From positions 1 through 64,000 of the forward strand of contig NZ_BMFD01000006.1 in the NCBI RefSeq assembly GCF_014637795.1: a DNA stretch of 64,000 nt, written 5' to 3'. Position 1 is the stretch's first letter; every line of letters starts with the position of its first letter. Of this stretch, positions 24,834 through 33,293 are shown in pieces. This stretch comes from Belliella aquatica. GTDB taxonomy: Bacteria > Bacteroidota > Bacteroidia > Cytophagales > Cyclobacteriaceae. The notes under the pieces are model-generated. The model saw nothing but the letters and a program-made list of their open reading frames with translations. It ran no database searches and was not told the DNA's origin. Position numbers and translations under genes: made by a program.

Positions 24834-24841
24834 TAACTTTG
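24834..24841 (+). promoter_or_regulatory. Candidate -7 box (TAACTTTG) for the LOG-family gene
   Basis: TAnnTTTG match 17 bp before the ATG at 24859, at the end of a pyrimidine-rich stretch (24713-24833). Confidence 0.5.
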
Positions 24842-24858
24842 GGCAAAATATTAATAGA

Positions 24859-25431
24859 ATGAAAAAGGTAACAGTTTATTGTGGTTCAAATAAGGGGAGG
24901 AATCCGATGTATGTCACTGCTGCGCAATCCTTGGCAACTGAGATGATTAGAAGAGATATGGCTCTAGTTTATGGAGCTGGAAATGTAGGGTTGATGGGAG
25001 TGATAGCCGATAAAATGCTGGAAGCAGGGAAGGAAGTCTATGGGATTATTCCTCAGAAGTTGGTTGATATTGAAGTAGCTCATATTGGCTGCACGGAATT
25101 GACAGTAGTAGAGACGATGCGTGACCGAAAGTGGCTGATGGCTGAGAGAGGTGATGGTTTTGTGGCTATGCCAGGCGGAATCGGTACTTTTGAAGAGTTA
25201 TTTGAGATCATGACGCTCAATCAATTAGGATATATTAGAAAGCCGCTTGCACTTTATAATGTGAATGGATACTATGATAAATTAATTGATTTTTTGAAGT
25301 TCAGTTGTGAGGAAGGATTCCTGCATCAGGCACAGTTAGATTTGCTGATTATCTCTGCTGATCCAGTGGAGTTATTAGATAAAATGGCTGCATTTCAACC
25401 TAAGTTTATCGAAAAATGGGAAGTCAAATAG
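24859..25431 (+). CDS. LOG family (TIGR00730) nucleotide phosphoribohydrolase
   Basis: A 190-residue Rossmann-fold protein. It carries VYCGSNKGRNP at the start, LVYGAGNVGLMGVIAD, ETMRDRKWLMAERGDGFVAMPG with the R/K and E residues used in catalysis, and the signature PGGIGTFEEL. Family members cleave nucleoside 5'-monophosphates or cytokinin precursors to the base and ribose 5-phosphate. The biological substrate in Bacteroidota is not established. Confidence 0.92.
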   Translation: MKKVTVYCGSNKGRNPMYVTAAQSLATEMIRRDMALVYGAGNVGLMGVIADKMLEAGKEVYGIIPQKLVDIEVAHIGCTELTVVETMRDRKWLMAERGDGFVAMPGGIGTFEELFEIMTLNQLGYIRKPLALYNVNGYYDKLIDFLKFSCEEGFLHQAQLDLLIISADPVELLDKMAAFQPKFIEKWEVK

Positions 25432-25546
25432 ACATCCCAAACACTTCCCTAAATGCTTATCCGAATGCTGAAATAAAAGTTGTTCATTCAGATAATCTGG
25501 AAGAATTTCTCCTCTAAACGCAAATTTTATATTAAATCAGCGATCG

Positions 25547-25578
25547 TAATCGCAAAATTTATATGAATTTTGCGATTA
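25547..25578. terminator. Bidirectional terminator between convergent genes
   Basis: TAATCGCAAAATT (25547-25559) pairs perfectly with AATTTTGCGATTA (25566-25578). It includes the stop codon of the minus-strand msrC-type gene. Confidence 0.7.
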
Positions 25579-26058
25579 CATTGTTTTTTCAAGGATTGAA
25601 ATCAGCTTCTCTAAATAAACTTGATCAGTTTCATCAAAGTCAGCAAGCTTGTCTGAATCAATATCCAAAACACCAGCTACTTCACCATTTGAAGAAAAAG
25701 GAAGGACGATTTCTGATTTGGAAGCAGAACTACAAGCGATATGTCCTGGAAATGCGTCGACATCTGGCACGAGCTGTGTCTTGTTTTCTTTCCACGCAGT
25801 ACCACAAACACCTTTTCCTAGATTGATTCGTGTACAGGCGATAGGTCCTTGGAATGGCCCCAAGACCAATTGATTGTCTTTGACGAGATAGAATCCTACC
25901 CAAAAGAATCCAAAAGATTCCTTGAGCACCGCCGAGATATTTGCCAGATTAGCGATTAGATCCTTTTCTCCACTGATCAATGCTTCAATTTGAGGAAGAA
26001 TAGCCCCATATTTTTCTTCTTTGGAAGCTTCTGTTGGTATAAATAGTGATTCTGCCAT
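25576..26058 (-). CDS. msrC: Free methionine-(R)-sulfoxide reductase, GAF type
   Basis: A 160-residue GAF-domain enzyme that reduces free methionine-R-sulfoxide in the cytoplasm. The three family Cys are present with the usual spacing: C75 (GPIACTRI), C85 (GKGVCGTAW) and C109 (FPGHIACSS). FFWVGFYLV and the end GVLDIDSD with FDETDQ also match fRMsr. It lies 18 bp downstream of ribD, so it is probably the last gene of that operon. Confidence 0.92.
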   Translation of the reverse strand: MAESLFIPTEASKEEKYGAILPQIEALISGEKDLIANLANISAVLKESFGFFWVGFYLVKDNQLVLGPFQGPIACTRINLGKGVCGTAWKENKTQLVPDVDAFPGHIACSSASKSEIVLPFSSNGEVAGVLDIDSDKLADFDETDQVYLEKLISILEKTM

Positions 26059-26076
26059 GTCTTATATTCTGTTTTT

Positions 26077-27099
26077 TTATTTGCTCCAAACTTTCAATTC
26101 ATCTCCGAAAACTTCTGATTTGTGGATCATTTTCCCTTGGACTTGTGGAGCAGCAATTCCTTTTCCGAAATTGATTTGTCCTGTAAACACGCGGGCTTCA
26201 TCCCAAAGTTCAGCGTCTATTAATTTTTGGAGTAAAAATGTGCCTCCCTCCACGAGTATGCTTTGAATCTTGCGCTGGTAGAGAACCCGGAATATTTCCC
26301 CCAGAGCAAAATCAGGGTCTAATTTGATGTATTCTATGTTTTCGGACTTTTCGTCTTTAACCAAATTAAAACAAATGGTACTTTGACTTTGATCAAAAAC
26401 GGAAAGTTCTTGACTGAGCTGCAACATTCGATCAATGACTATTCGGGTGGGGTTTTTTCCATCCCAATCCCTTACATCAAGTTTTGGGTTGTCATATCTC
26501 GCTGTATTTGTTCCTACCATAATACCATCCTCCTCAGCTCTCCATCGGTGTACCAACTGCCTGCTGTATTGATTGCTGATCCATTTGGAATCGTAATTTT
26601 CTCTTGCAACAAAACCATCCTGAGTCTGGGCCCATTTCAAAATAATGTAGGGTCTTTGTTTTTCGATGTAGGTAAAAAATCTTCGATTTTGATAGCGGAC
26701 TTCTGCTTCTAGAATTCCTGAAATCACCATGACTCCTGCATTTCTGAGGATTTCCATCCCTTTTCCGCCAACAAGAGGGTTAGTGTCTACTGCTCCAATG
26801 ACAACCTCCTTTACTCCTTTATCGACCAACAAATTGGCACAAGGAGGAGTTTTCCCAAAGTGTGCACAAGGTTCCAAGGTCACATAAACGGTGGCTTCTT
26901 GAAGGACACTTTGATCATTTACTTGCGAAATCGCATTGGGTTCGGCATGGGGCCCACCATAATATTCATGATAGCCTTCAGCGATGACTTGATCCTGATG
27001 GACGATTACACAGCCAACCATTGGATTGGGACTTGTATTTCCCATTCCTAATTCTGCGAGCTCGATAGCTCTTCGCATGAATTTGATGTGATTTTCCAA
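26077..27099 (-). CDS. ribD: Bifunctional riboflavin biosynthesis protein RibD
   Basis: A 340-residue enzyme with an N-terminal cytidine-deaminase-like domain (1-145) and a C-terminal reductase domain. The Zn site is HAEPNA near residue 50 with PCAHFGKTPPC near 76-86; the reductase part begins near RPYIILKWAQTQDGFV and has TARYDNPKLDVR and VEGGTFLLQKLI. It performs the deamination and reduction steps that follow GTP cyclohydrolase II. It starts 8 bp after the DUF4382 gene upstream. Confidence 0.95.
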   Translation of the reverse strand: MENHIKFMRRAIELAELGMGNTSPNPMVGCVIVHQDQVIAEGYHEYYGGPHAEPNAISQVNDQSVLQEATVYVTLEPCAHFGKTPPCANLLVDKGVKEVVIGAVDTNPLVGGKGMEILRNAGVMVISGILEAEVRYQNRRFFTYIEKQRPYIILKWAQTQDGFVARENYDSKWISNQYSRQLVHRWRAEEDGIMVGTNTARYDNPKLDVRDWDGKNPTRIVIDRMLQLSQELSVFDQSQSTICFNLVKDEKSENIEYIKLDPDFALGEIFRVLYQRKIQSILVEGGTFLLQKLIDAELWDEARVFTGQINFGKGIAAPQVQGKMIHKSEVFGDELKVWSK

Positions 27100-27107
27100 A
27101 ACGGGAT

Positions 27108-27908
27108 TTAATCTTCTTTTGGTCTTAAGGTTATATTACCTAATTGCGTAACGGTCTGTGGCTGAACAATCACCGTGGGGATTGTATCTGCTAAGAAATC
27201 ATCATTTTTTGGGATGATGTAAATGGTGTATGTGCCTTCTAATCCTCTAAAAAGGAATTGGCCATTGGCCCTCACGTTTACTCCAGTTGTAATGGTGTCA
27301 TTTTGTTGGATGGCATACAAAAACGCATCTTCTCTATTCGGCCTGATACTTCCAGATATTTCGCCAGTATTGACTTTGGTAAAGGCACTTAGTTGTGGGG
27401 TGAATTGATAACTTTCTAAAGGTCTTTCGGGAGCTTTTAAAGACCGAAGTAAATCAAAATCAATGTAAATGTCATGTGAAATTCCTGGTCTTAATTCAAA
27501 ATTCATATCTATTGCTAAACCTGCTTTATTTTCTTCAGGAAGATCTAAATCGATTCTTAAACCATCTTTTCTTAAATATTTTTCATTCCCTAAGCGCAGG
27601 GTAATTTTAGATATGTTCCCCACATTGATCTCTCCTCTCCCAATCAATACTTCTTGTCCTGCAATCAGCTGGGCAATATCAACTAACTTGTCGCCTGCTT
27701 GATATGGAAAAAATATGGACTCGGGTCTTTCTTCCCTTCCCGGAGATACTATTTGAATATCAACTCCTAAAACCTCAACCCAAAGTGCTTCAATGTCTGC
27801 TGGTGCATCGACCAAGAATACGTTAAGCAGCGCACCTGTACGCTCTTCTGTGCCAGTGCAGGAAAATAGAACGAAAAGTAGAAAACTGAGAATTTGTATT
27901 TTTTTCAC
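27108..27908 (-). CDS. DUF4382 lipoprotein, paralogue 2
   Basis: A 266-residue lipoprotein with lipobox LFSC (C17). The N-terminal half is a DUF4382 domain (NVFLVDAPADIEALWVEVLGVDI), and the C-terminal ~80 residues look like a carboxypeptidase-like beta-sandwich (GQFLFRGLEGTYTIYIIP). It is a paralogue of the gene at 28017. Function unknown; envelope location expected. It directly precedes ribD, which may be co-transcribed by chance. Confidence 0.85.
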   Translation of the reverse strand: MKKIQILSFLLFVLFSCTGTEERTGALLNVFLVDAPADIEALWVEVLGVDIQIVSPGREERPESIFFPYQAGDKLVDIAQLIAGQEVLIGRGEINVGNISKITLRLGNEKYLRKDGLRIDLDLPEENKAGLAIDMNFELRPGISHDIYIDFDLLRSLKAPERPLESYQFTPQLSAFTKVNTGEISGSIRPNREDAFLYAIQQNDTITTGVNVRANGQFLFRGLEGTYTIYIIPKNDDFLADTIPTVIVQPQTVTQLGNITLRPKED

Positions 27909-27965
27909 GACTTAAAATTAAAGAAAGATTGTGGATTGTACGAAATTCTGATAAAATAGGTCAAA

Positions 27966-27999
27966 AAAATAACCCGAGGATACTTCCACGGGTTATTTT
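27966..27999 (-). terminator. Terminator after DUF4382 paralogue 1
   Basis: AAAATAACCCG pairs with CGGGTTATTTT around a 12-nt loop; on the minus strand it ends in T. It separates the two DUF4382 genes. Confidence 0.75.
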
Positions 28000-28016
28000 C
28001 AAGCGTTCAATTACGA

Positions 28017-28856
28017 TCATTCTCCGCCATCAGTTTCAGGCGCAAGTTCTAATTCAATCAGCTCTAGGGTTGTTACTTGACCTTTTACAGTTGGGATATT
28101 TCTTAGCGTATCAGCAAGATAAAGTTCATTTGGTAGGATTGAAAGTGTGTATTCGCCTTCAATCAAGCCTCTGATCATAAATGATCCATTTTCACTGGTA
28201 AAAGTACTTACTGAATCATCATTAATGATTGCAATTACTCTAACAGGAGCGGCTTCTATAGGAGTGATTACCCCTTCGATTGTTGCAGATTCCTCAGCAA
28301 TAGCCCTTAATACTGGTTTCAATATATATTGACCTGAGTTGCCAGCTTTCACAATTGATCTTCCGGCATCAAAGTCGAGAACCAAATCATAAGAAATACC
28401 AGCCATCAAAGGTTTATCGATCTTGATTTTGAGTCCACTTTGTTGAGCACTAGGTGTTTTCAAATCAATTTTATCATCACCCTTCATTAGATAGTTGTTG
28501 TCACCTAAAATCAATCTGATTTGTGAGATTTCTCCAGCAGGAACTTCTACTTCACCAAGATTTGCAGCATTTCCACCTACTAATTCGAGTAGATTAATCA
28601 TGTTGTCATCAGCGGCATCATTCCCAATATTGATCCAAGCAGATCCGTTATCTTCGTTTTCACCTTTAGGTAAAATCTGAACACCCAGTACTTCTACCCA
28701 AACAGCATCATAATCAGCAGGAGCATCGACTAAGAATACGTTTACTCTTGCATTACCTTCTGAAATTCCATTATCATCTTCCTGATTACAAGAAAAAGCG
28801 AAAATGGATAGTGCTGCTAGGAACAGCACATTAAAATTTTTAAAATAAGTTTTCAT
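28017..28856 (-). CDS. DUF4382 lipoprotein, paralogue 1
   Basis: A 279-residue lipoprotein (FSCNQEDD, lipidated C23) with DUF4382 at about 35-185 (VNVFLVDAPADYDAVWVEV) and a C-terminal sandwich domain (GSFMIRGLIEGEYTLSILP). The acidic residues right after the Cys resemble the lipoprotein export signals reported for Bacteroidota, so a surface location is possible. It is transcribed separately from paralogue 2 because a strong terminator lies between. Confidence 0.85.
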   Translation of the reverse strand: MKTYFKNFNVLFLAALSIFAFSCNQEDDNGISEGNARVNVFLVDAPADYDAVWVEVLGVQILPKGENEDNGSAWINIGNDAADDNMINLLELVGGNAANLGEVEVPAGEISQIRLILGDNNYLMKGDDKIDLKTPSAQQSGLKIKIDKPLMAGISYDLVLDFDAGRSIVKAGNSGQYILKPVLRAIAEESATIEGVITPIEAAPVRVIAIINDDSVSTFTSENGSFMIRGLIEGEYTLSILPNELYLADTLRNIPTVKGQVTTLELIELELAPETDGGE

Positions 28857-28990
28857 AATTATGTTGGTTAATTTAGTTTTCTAGATTGACATTTTTTCAA
28901 TCAATGTGCCAATGTATTTTGTGATTATGAATTTTTGATGAAAGACAGTAGAGACTACTTGATTTTGTTGAATAGATTGTATTTTTGGCA

Positions 28991-30343
28991 ATGATGAAAT
29001 GGGAAAAGTTACTAACTGCTGGAAGGTTTGATCCGAAAAATATCAAGCAGCAGCCTGAAAATCAGTTTAGAAGTGAACCAGAGAGAGATTATGATCGAAT
29101 CATTTTCTCAGCTCCTTTTAGAAATCTTCAAGACAAAACGCAGGTGTTTCCTCTTCCTGATCACGACTTTGTACACACCCGATTGACGCATAGTTTGGAA
29201 GTGTCATCAGTCGGCAGGACTTTGGGAAAAACAGCAGGGGAATTTCTCCTCAATAAATACCCACATTTAAAAGACTCGACGATTAGTGCAGCGGACATCG
29301 GGGCTATAGTGGCTGCTGCGGCACTAACTCACGATATTGGTAATCCTCCTTTTGGGCATGCAGGAGAAACAGCGATTTCAGATTTTTTCAAATTCCATCC
29401 CTACGGACAAGTTTGGCAGCGACACGTGACGGCTGAGCAATGGGCAGATCTTTGTAATTTTGAAGGGAATGCTCAAGGTTTTCGCATGCTAGTAGCTAAA
29501 AATAATGGATTGAAATTGTCCTATGCTACTTTAGCTGCTTTTACAAAATATCCTAGGCCAGCTCATATTTTTGAAAAAGAACGAAAACGAAGAAGTCAGA
29601 AAAAATTTGGGTATTATTCAGATCAAGCGGAAGATTATAGACATTTAGGAGAAATACTAGGTATAGAAAAAGCTGAGAATGGCTGTTATTTAAGACATCC
29701 ACTAGCGTTTTTGGTAGAGGCTGCTGATGATATTTGCTATAGTATTATAGATTTGGAGGATGGCTGTACATTGGGTCTAGTTACTTTAGAGCAAACAATC
29801 GAGTTGCTAGCTTCCATTTTAAAAGAAAGATTTGATGCCGGGAAGTTAGAGACTTACCAAACACAAACTCAAAAATTAGCAATTCTGAGAGCAATGGCAA
29901 TCAATCAATTGATCCAAGAAACTGTACTAGCTTTTGAGGAAAATGAAGAAGCCATGCTCAAAGGAGAATTCGATCAGGCCTTAACCGAGATCATTCCTTC
30001 AGCCCAAGCATTGGAGATTATATCCGATTTGTCTGTCAAAAAAATATACAGATCCAAACCTGTTCTTGAGAAAGAGGCTGCAGGTTTCCAAGTTTTAGAA
30101 GGACTTCTTGAGGTTTTTTCCAAGGCTTTGAATCATAAATTCTATCAAACAGATCTGTATTCTGGCCAAGATAAAAGTATTCTAAGATTGCTTCCTGAAG
30201 ACTTTCCTTTGGATGGTTGGGAGACCAATGTAAATCCGTACCCGATGCTCCGTGTTTTGATGGACTTTATCTCTGGAATGACCGATAAATATGCACTTAA
30301 TTTATACAGAAGAGTAAAAGGGATAGCATTACCTGGGGCTTGA
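28991..30343 (+). CDS. dgt: Deoxyguanosinetriphosphate triphosphohydrolase (dGTPase)
   Basis: A ~450-residue HD-domain enzyme that splits dNTPs, typically dGTP, to the nucleoside and triphosphate. HTRLTHSLEVS at about 60 and LTHDIGNPPFGHAGE at about 112 hold the metal-binding His/Asp; LVEAADDICYSIIDLEDG gives the second half of the site. The start is ATG at 28991 or 28994; an in-frame TTG at 28985 is less likely. A TATTTTTG box at 28980-28987 ends only 3 bp before the ATG, so the mRNA could be almost leaderless. Confidence 0.93.
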   Translation: MMKWEKLLTAGRFDPKNIKQQPENQFRSEPERDYDRIIFSAPFRNLQDKTQVFPLPDHDFVHTRLTHSLEVSSVGRTLGKTAGEFLLNKYPHLKDSTISAADIGAIVAAAALTHDIGNPPFGHAGETAISDFFKFHPYGQVWQRHVTAEQWADLCNFEGNAQGFRMLVAKNNGLKLSYATLAAFTKYPRPAHIFEKERKRRSQKKFGYYSDQAEDYRHLGEILGIEKAENGCYLRHPLAFLVEAADDICYSIIDLEDGCTLGLVTLEQTIELLASILKERFDAGKLETYQTQTQKLAILRAMAINQLIQETVLAFEENEEAMLKGEFDQALTEIIPSAQALEIISDLSVKKIYRSKPVLEKEAAGFQVLEGLLEVFSKALNHKFYQTDLYSGQDKSILRLLPEDFPLDGWETNVNPYPMLRVLMDFISGMTDKYALNLYRRVKGIALPGA

Positions 30344-30635
30344 TTTTAAGCATAAGTTCATTATTGCTAATCTAGTTAGCAATTTTATATAGTTATTGCT
30401 AAATGATTTAGCAAAAAGAATAGGGTAATCAATATGGTAACAACAACATTAAATAAATCCCGAATCATTTTAAAGGTATTTTTGTAATTAATATTCTAGA
30501 AGGTTTCCTGATTGTCGTCGAGATTATCAAATTTATTAATCTACAGAATTCTATTTTTTGCTTTGTTAAATGATTTAGCCTAGCATATTAGGATCTTAAA
30601 AACTAATTAGTTAATTTAGACTAAACTCTATTTAT
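30344..30635. repeat. Gene-free stretch with TTGCTAAAT/ATTTAGCAA palindromes
   Basis: ATTGCTAA-TCTAG-TTAGCAAT lies at 30363-30383, a perfect palindrome TTGCTAAATGATTTAGCAA at 30396-30414, and a variant TTGTTAAATGATTTAGCC at 30563-30580. They lie between dgt and the lipoprotein gene and may be a regulator's binding sites for the latter. Confidence 0.65.
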
Positions 30636-31769
30636 ATGAAATATTCTTTCCTTTTGTTATTAGGCTTTTTTATTTGGTCATGTGGATCTAATGATCAAAA
30701 ATCAAGCTCAGAATCCTCTTTTTCCATTGTCGTAAGTCAAGATACATTACTGGTAAATACCGGTGAAGAAATAGTAATGGCAGGTTCCAACATGTGGCTC
30801 TCAGTACTAAGTGAGGATAAAAAAATGCTCTATAATCTTGATAGAAAATCTTTGAATCTGGAAATCTTTGATTTGGAAGAGCTGAAGCTAGTCAAAAAGG
30901 CACAATTCAATAATGATGGTCCAAATGCACTGTCAGCTTATGTAATCAGTATGCGGAATTGGTCAGATGGAAATCTGTTTTTACATGGATTTGATAAAAG
31001 TGGAGTGTATGATTTTGAAGGAAATTTAATTGAAAAATTGAGTTTTCATCCAGTCGATTATGCAGATAGCAATCCGGATACTGATTTCTCTTTCAAAAGC
31101 GAATATGTGTTTTTGAATGATAGTACGGTAATTATTGGTTTGATGAGCATGTTTGAAAATATTCCTTCAATTGCAAAACTACATCTGAAACAGCAAAAAA
31201 TGGAGTTGATCGACTTCCCCTATGCGGAAAGATTGGATAAATTCTCTGTTGTTTTGGATGGCGATATTATGATGGCTTCTATAGGAAGCGTGTATAAGCA
31301 GAAGCATGGTGATAAAGTTCTTATCCACTCTAATTACTTTAATGATTGTCTGGTTTTTGATCCTGAAACACAAGCATACGAGCAGATTGAATATGAAAGT
31401 CAACTTACTTCAAATCAAAAAGAAGGAGGCCACCAGCAAAAAGTGAGTACTAGGGAAGAGTTCAGTGAGCAACAAAAAATATTGAGAAAACAAATTGAAT
31501 TTGGTCGATGGGCTTGGGATGATAGCAATCAAAATTTTTATAGACTATCATACTATGATACTTCAAGCTTCGATAATCCTGAAAGTATACAAACGAGAGT
31601 TTTTTTAACGGTTTTTGATTCAAATCTTAAAATGCTAGCCGAAAAGGAATTGGAGGACTACAGAAAAAGACCTGGGTCCTACTTCGCCAAAGATGGAAGC
31701 CTGTGGATTCATGAAAATGTAGATGACGATTTGGGCTTTGTTAGGTTGAAAATAGAGAGGGAAAGTTAA
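30636..31769 (+). CDS. DUF4221-like beta-propeller lipoprotein
   Basis: A 377-residue lipoprotein with lipobox WSC (C16). Features such as LYNLDRKSLNLEIFDLE, NDGPNAL and GVYDFEGNLIEKLSF are typical of the DUF4221 / 6-bladed propeller lipoproteins of Bacteroidota. No catalytic residues are recognised. It appears monocistronic; the upstream 290 bp hold palindromes that may regulate it. Unlike the propeller gene at 848, no small secreted Cys protein is next to it. Confidence 0.72.
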   Translation: MKYSFLLLLGFFIWSCGSNDQKSSSESSFSIVVSQDTLLVNTGEEIVMAGSNMWLSVLSEDKKMLYNLDRKSLNLEIFDLEELKLVKKAQFNNDGPNALSAYVISMRNWSDGNLFLHGFDKSGVYDFEGNLIEKLSFHPVDYADSNPDTDFSFKSEYVFLNDSTVIIGLMSMFENIPSIAKLHLKQQKMELIDFPYAERLDKFSVVLDGDIMMASIGSVYKQKHGDKVLIHSNYFNDCLVFDPETQAYEQIEYESQLTSNQKEGGHQQKVSTREEFSEQQKILRKQIEFGRWAWDDSNQNFYRLSYYDTSSFDNPESIQTRVFLTVFDSNLKMLAEKELEDYRKRPGSYFAKDGSLWIHENVDDDLGFVRLKIERES

Positions 31770-31782
31770 AGCTGATACATTG

Positions 31783-31814
31783 AATCGCGCGATTTAAATA
31801 TCCCAAATCGGGAT
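31783..31814 (+). promoter_or_regulatory. Candidate HigA operator palindromes
   Basis: A perfect AATCGCGCGATT (31783-31794) and ATCCC-AAATC-GGGAT (31800-31814) lie directly upstream of a TAATTTTG box (31823-31830) and the toxin start at 31849. Antitoxins of this type usually repress their own promoter by binding such repeats. Confidence 0.55.
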
Positions 31815-31848
31815 TTAATGTTTAATTTTGTATTTTTACAGCATAGTT

Positions 31849-32148
31849 ATGAGAATAATTGCATTTAGAACCCTGAGAGAATTTTTTGAAAAACCAGAAT
31901 ATTCTGATTCAGAAGTCTCTTTGAGAGCTTGGTATCATGATGCTAAATCAGCTGAATGGAGAAATTCAAATGAATTGAAAATGCATCACAAAAATGCAAG
32001 CATTGTAGGAGAGGGAAGAGTGGTTTTCAATATAAAAGGCAATGACTACAGACTTGTAGTTGCAATTGATTATGAATTTCAAGTGATTTTCATAAGATTC
32101 ATTGGTACTCACAAGCAGTATGATAAAATAGACGTTAAGACAATTTGA
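31849..32148 (+). CDS. higB: HigB-type toxin (mRNA interferase)
   Basis: A 99-residue RelE-superfamily toxin of the HigB_toxin type. The start is the ATG at 31849 (MRIIAFRTLREFFEK); an upstream in-frame extension is not conserved. Typical features are SLRAWYHDAKSAEW, GRVVFNIKGNDYRLVVAID and the end VIFIRFIGTHKQYDKID. Such toxins cleave mRNA at the ribosome. It precedes its antitoxin, the usual higBA order, with a 2-bp gap. Confidence 0.9.
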   Translation: MRIIAFRTLREFFEKPEYSDSEVSLRAWYHDAKSAEWRNSNELKMHHKNASIVGEGRVVFNIKGNDYRLVVAIDYEFQVIFIRFIGTHKQYDKIDVKTI

Positions 32149-32150
32149 CT

Positions 32151-32507
32151 ATGAATATTCGACCAATTAAAACTGAACAGGATTATTATACTGCTCTTAG
32201 CAGAATAGAGGAGTTGTGGGGAGCAAAAAAGGATAGTCTTGAAGGAGATGAGTTAGATTTGTTAGTCACTTTAGTTGAGTCATACGAGATGAAACATTAT
32301 CCTATTGCACCTCCAGATCCCATTGATGCAATAAAGTTCCGAATGGAGCAAATGGGTATGACTGCAAGCGATATGGTGAAATATCTTGGCAGTCAAAGTC
32401 GTGTAAGTGAAATTCTGAATGGGAAGCGGAAACTTACTTTAGGAATGATTAAATCGCTTTATAAAGGTTTGAAAATACCAGCTGATATTTTGCTAAATGA
32501 AGGGTAA
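32151..32507 (+). CDS. higA: HigA-type antitoxin, XRE family HTH
   Basis: A 118-residue antitoxin from the ATG at 32151 (MNIRPIKTEQDYYTALSRI); a TTG six bases earlier would overlap the toxin stop and is less likely. The helix-turn-helix spans about 65-105 (MGMTASDMVKYLGSQSRVSEIL with NGKRKLTLGMIK). It neutralises HigB and probably represses the operon through the palindromes at 31783-31814. Confidence 0.9.
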   Translation: MNIRPIKTEQDYYTALSRIEELWGAKKDSLEGDELDLLVTLVESYEMKHYPIAPPDPIDAIKFRMEQMGMTASDMVKYLGSQSRVSEILNGKRKLTLGMIKSLYKGLKIPADILLNEG

Positions 32508-32524
32508 ATCGGTCAATAATTAAA

Positions 32525-32977
32525 TTACAACCCAAACTGTTTCAAATGATGATCCAAATGCTTCCAGACGAATTTGCCCCAGTAAGTATGATTTAGCTTT
32601 CCAAATACTGGATGAGGCCCTTCCAGTTTATGATCCAAATCTCTGAATTTATTCAAAAGATGAAAGAATTTTGATTTTTCTTCTTCGAAAGTTTTTTCAT
32701 CTACTTTTCCCTTCACATCAAATCTTTTGGCACCTCTAGCACCTTTTGGGAAATCTTTTTTGACATGGAAAAAAATAAATTTATAGAATCGCTGCTTCAT
32801 GCTGGGAGTTTGGGTTGCTTTTGGTGAAGCTAGGATCGCTGCATTGGCTAGGTTACAATGAACAAGCATCTCAGTAGGGTTCATCGAGCCCCAAAGTGGT
32901 ATTTGATCTGCTTGCAAGCCTTTCATTCGAGTTGAAATTTCTTCAATTGCTCCTTTTGAATAAATTGATTTTCCCAT
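32525..32977 (-). CDS. DUF1569 protein
   Basis: A 150-residue cytosolic protein with DinB-like helical character. MNPTEMLVHCNLAN, HPVFGKLNHTYWGKFVWKHLDHHLKQFG are typical of DUF1569; the conserved His residues could bind a metal. Function unknown. It converges with higA. Confidence 0.8.
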   Translation of the reverse strand: MGKSIYSKGAIEEISTRMKGLQADQIPLWGSMNPTEMLVHCNLANAAILASPKATQTPSMKQRFYKFIFFHVKKDFPKGARGAKRFDVKGKVDEKTFEEEKSKFFHLLNKFRDLDHKLEGPHPVFGKLNHTYWGKFVWKHLDHHLKQFGL

Positions 32978-33099
32978 AATTGCTGTGCTTTACTGCCATA
33001 ATTTAAAGCTTTTATACTTACTAGGAATCATTTTGGAAATATTAATCTGCACCAAAATCGAATTCTAAGATTATTTATCCCTAATCCTACAAAATATCT

Positions 33100-33107
33100 T
33101 AACTTTG
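33100..33107 (+). promoter_or_regulatory. Candidate -7 box (TAACTTTG) for ileS
   Basis: TAnnTTTG match that would start transcription near 33113, exactly where the first leader hairpin begins. The resulting 5' leader would be about 180 nt. Confidence 0.5.
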
Positions 33108-33112
33108 CGCCT

Positions 33113-33174
33113 GCATTCCATTTTTGGAATGCCCGCATATCCAAAGGGATATGCTTTCCTTTTTTATAAAAGGA
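33113..33174 (+). promoter_or_regulatory. Three consecutive hairpins in the ileS leader
   Basis: Perfect stems at 33113-33132 (GCATTCCA/TGGAATGC), 33135-33154 (GCATATCC/GGATATGC) and 33157-33174 (TCCTTTT/AAAAGGA), each with a 4-nt loop and 2-nt spacers. They form the start of the predicted leader RNA. The pattern is not that of a T-box riboswitch. About 120 nt without a visible element follow before ileS. Confidence 0.6.
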
Positions 33175-33293
33175 GAAGAATTTGAGAAGGGTGTTTTCTT
33201 CAATAAGCATTGAATTTAGCACCTTTTTGAGTATCAAAAAATCATTCAAGACTAAGAGGAGAGTGGTTTTCAAAAAAAACATCAAGGAATACT

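Noticed and set aside
33028-33285. 85-residue minus-strand reading frame upstream of ileS
   Set aside because: It overlaps the predicted ileS promoter and hairpin leader, has no family features, and its composition looks like translated AT-rich leader.
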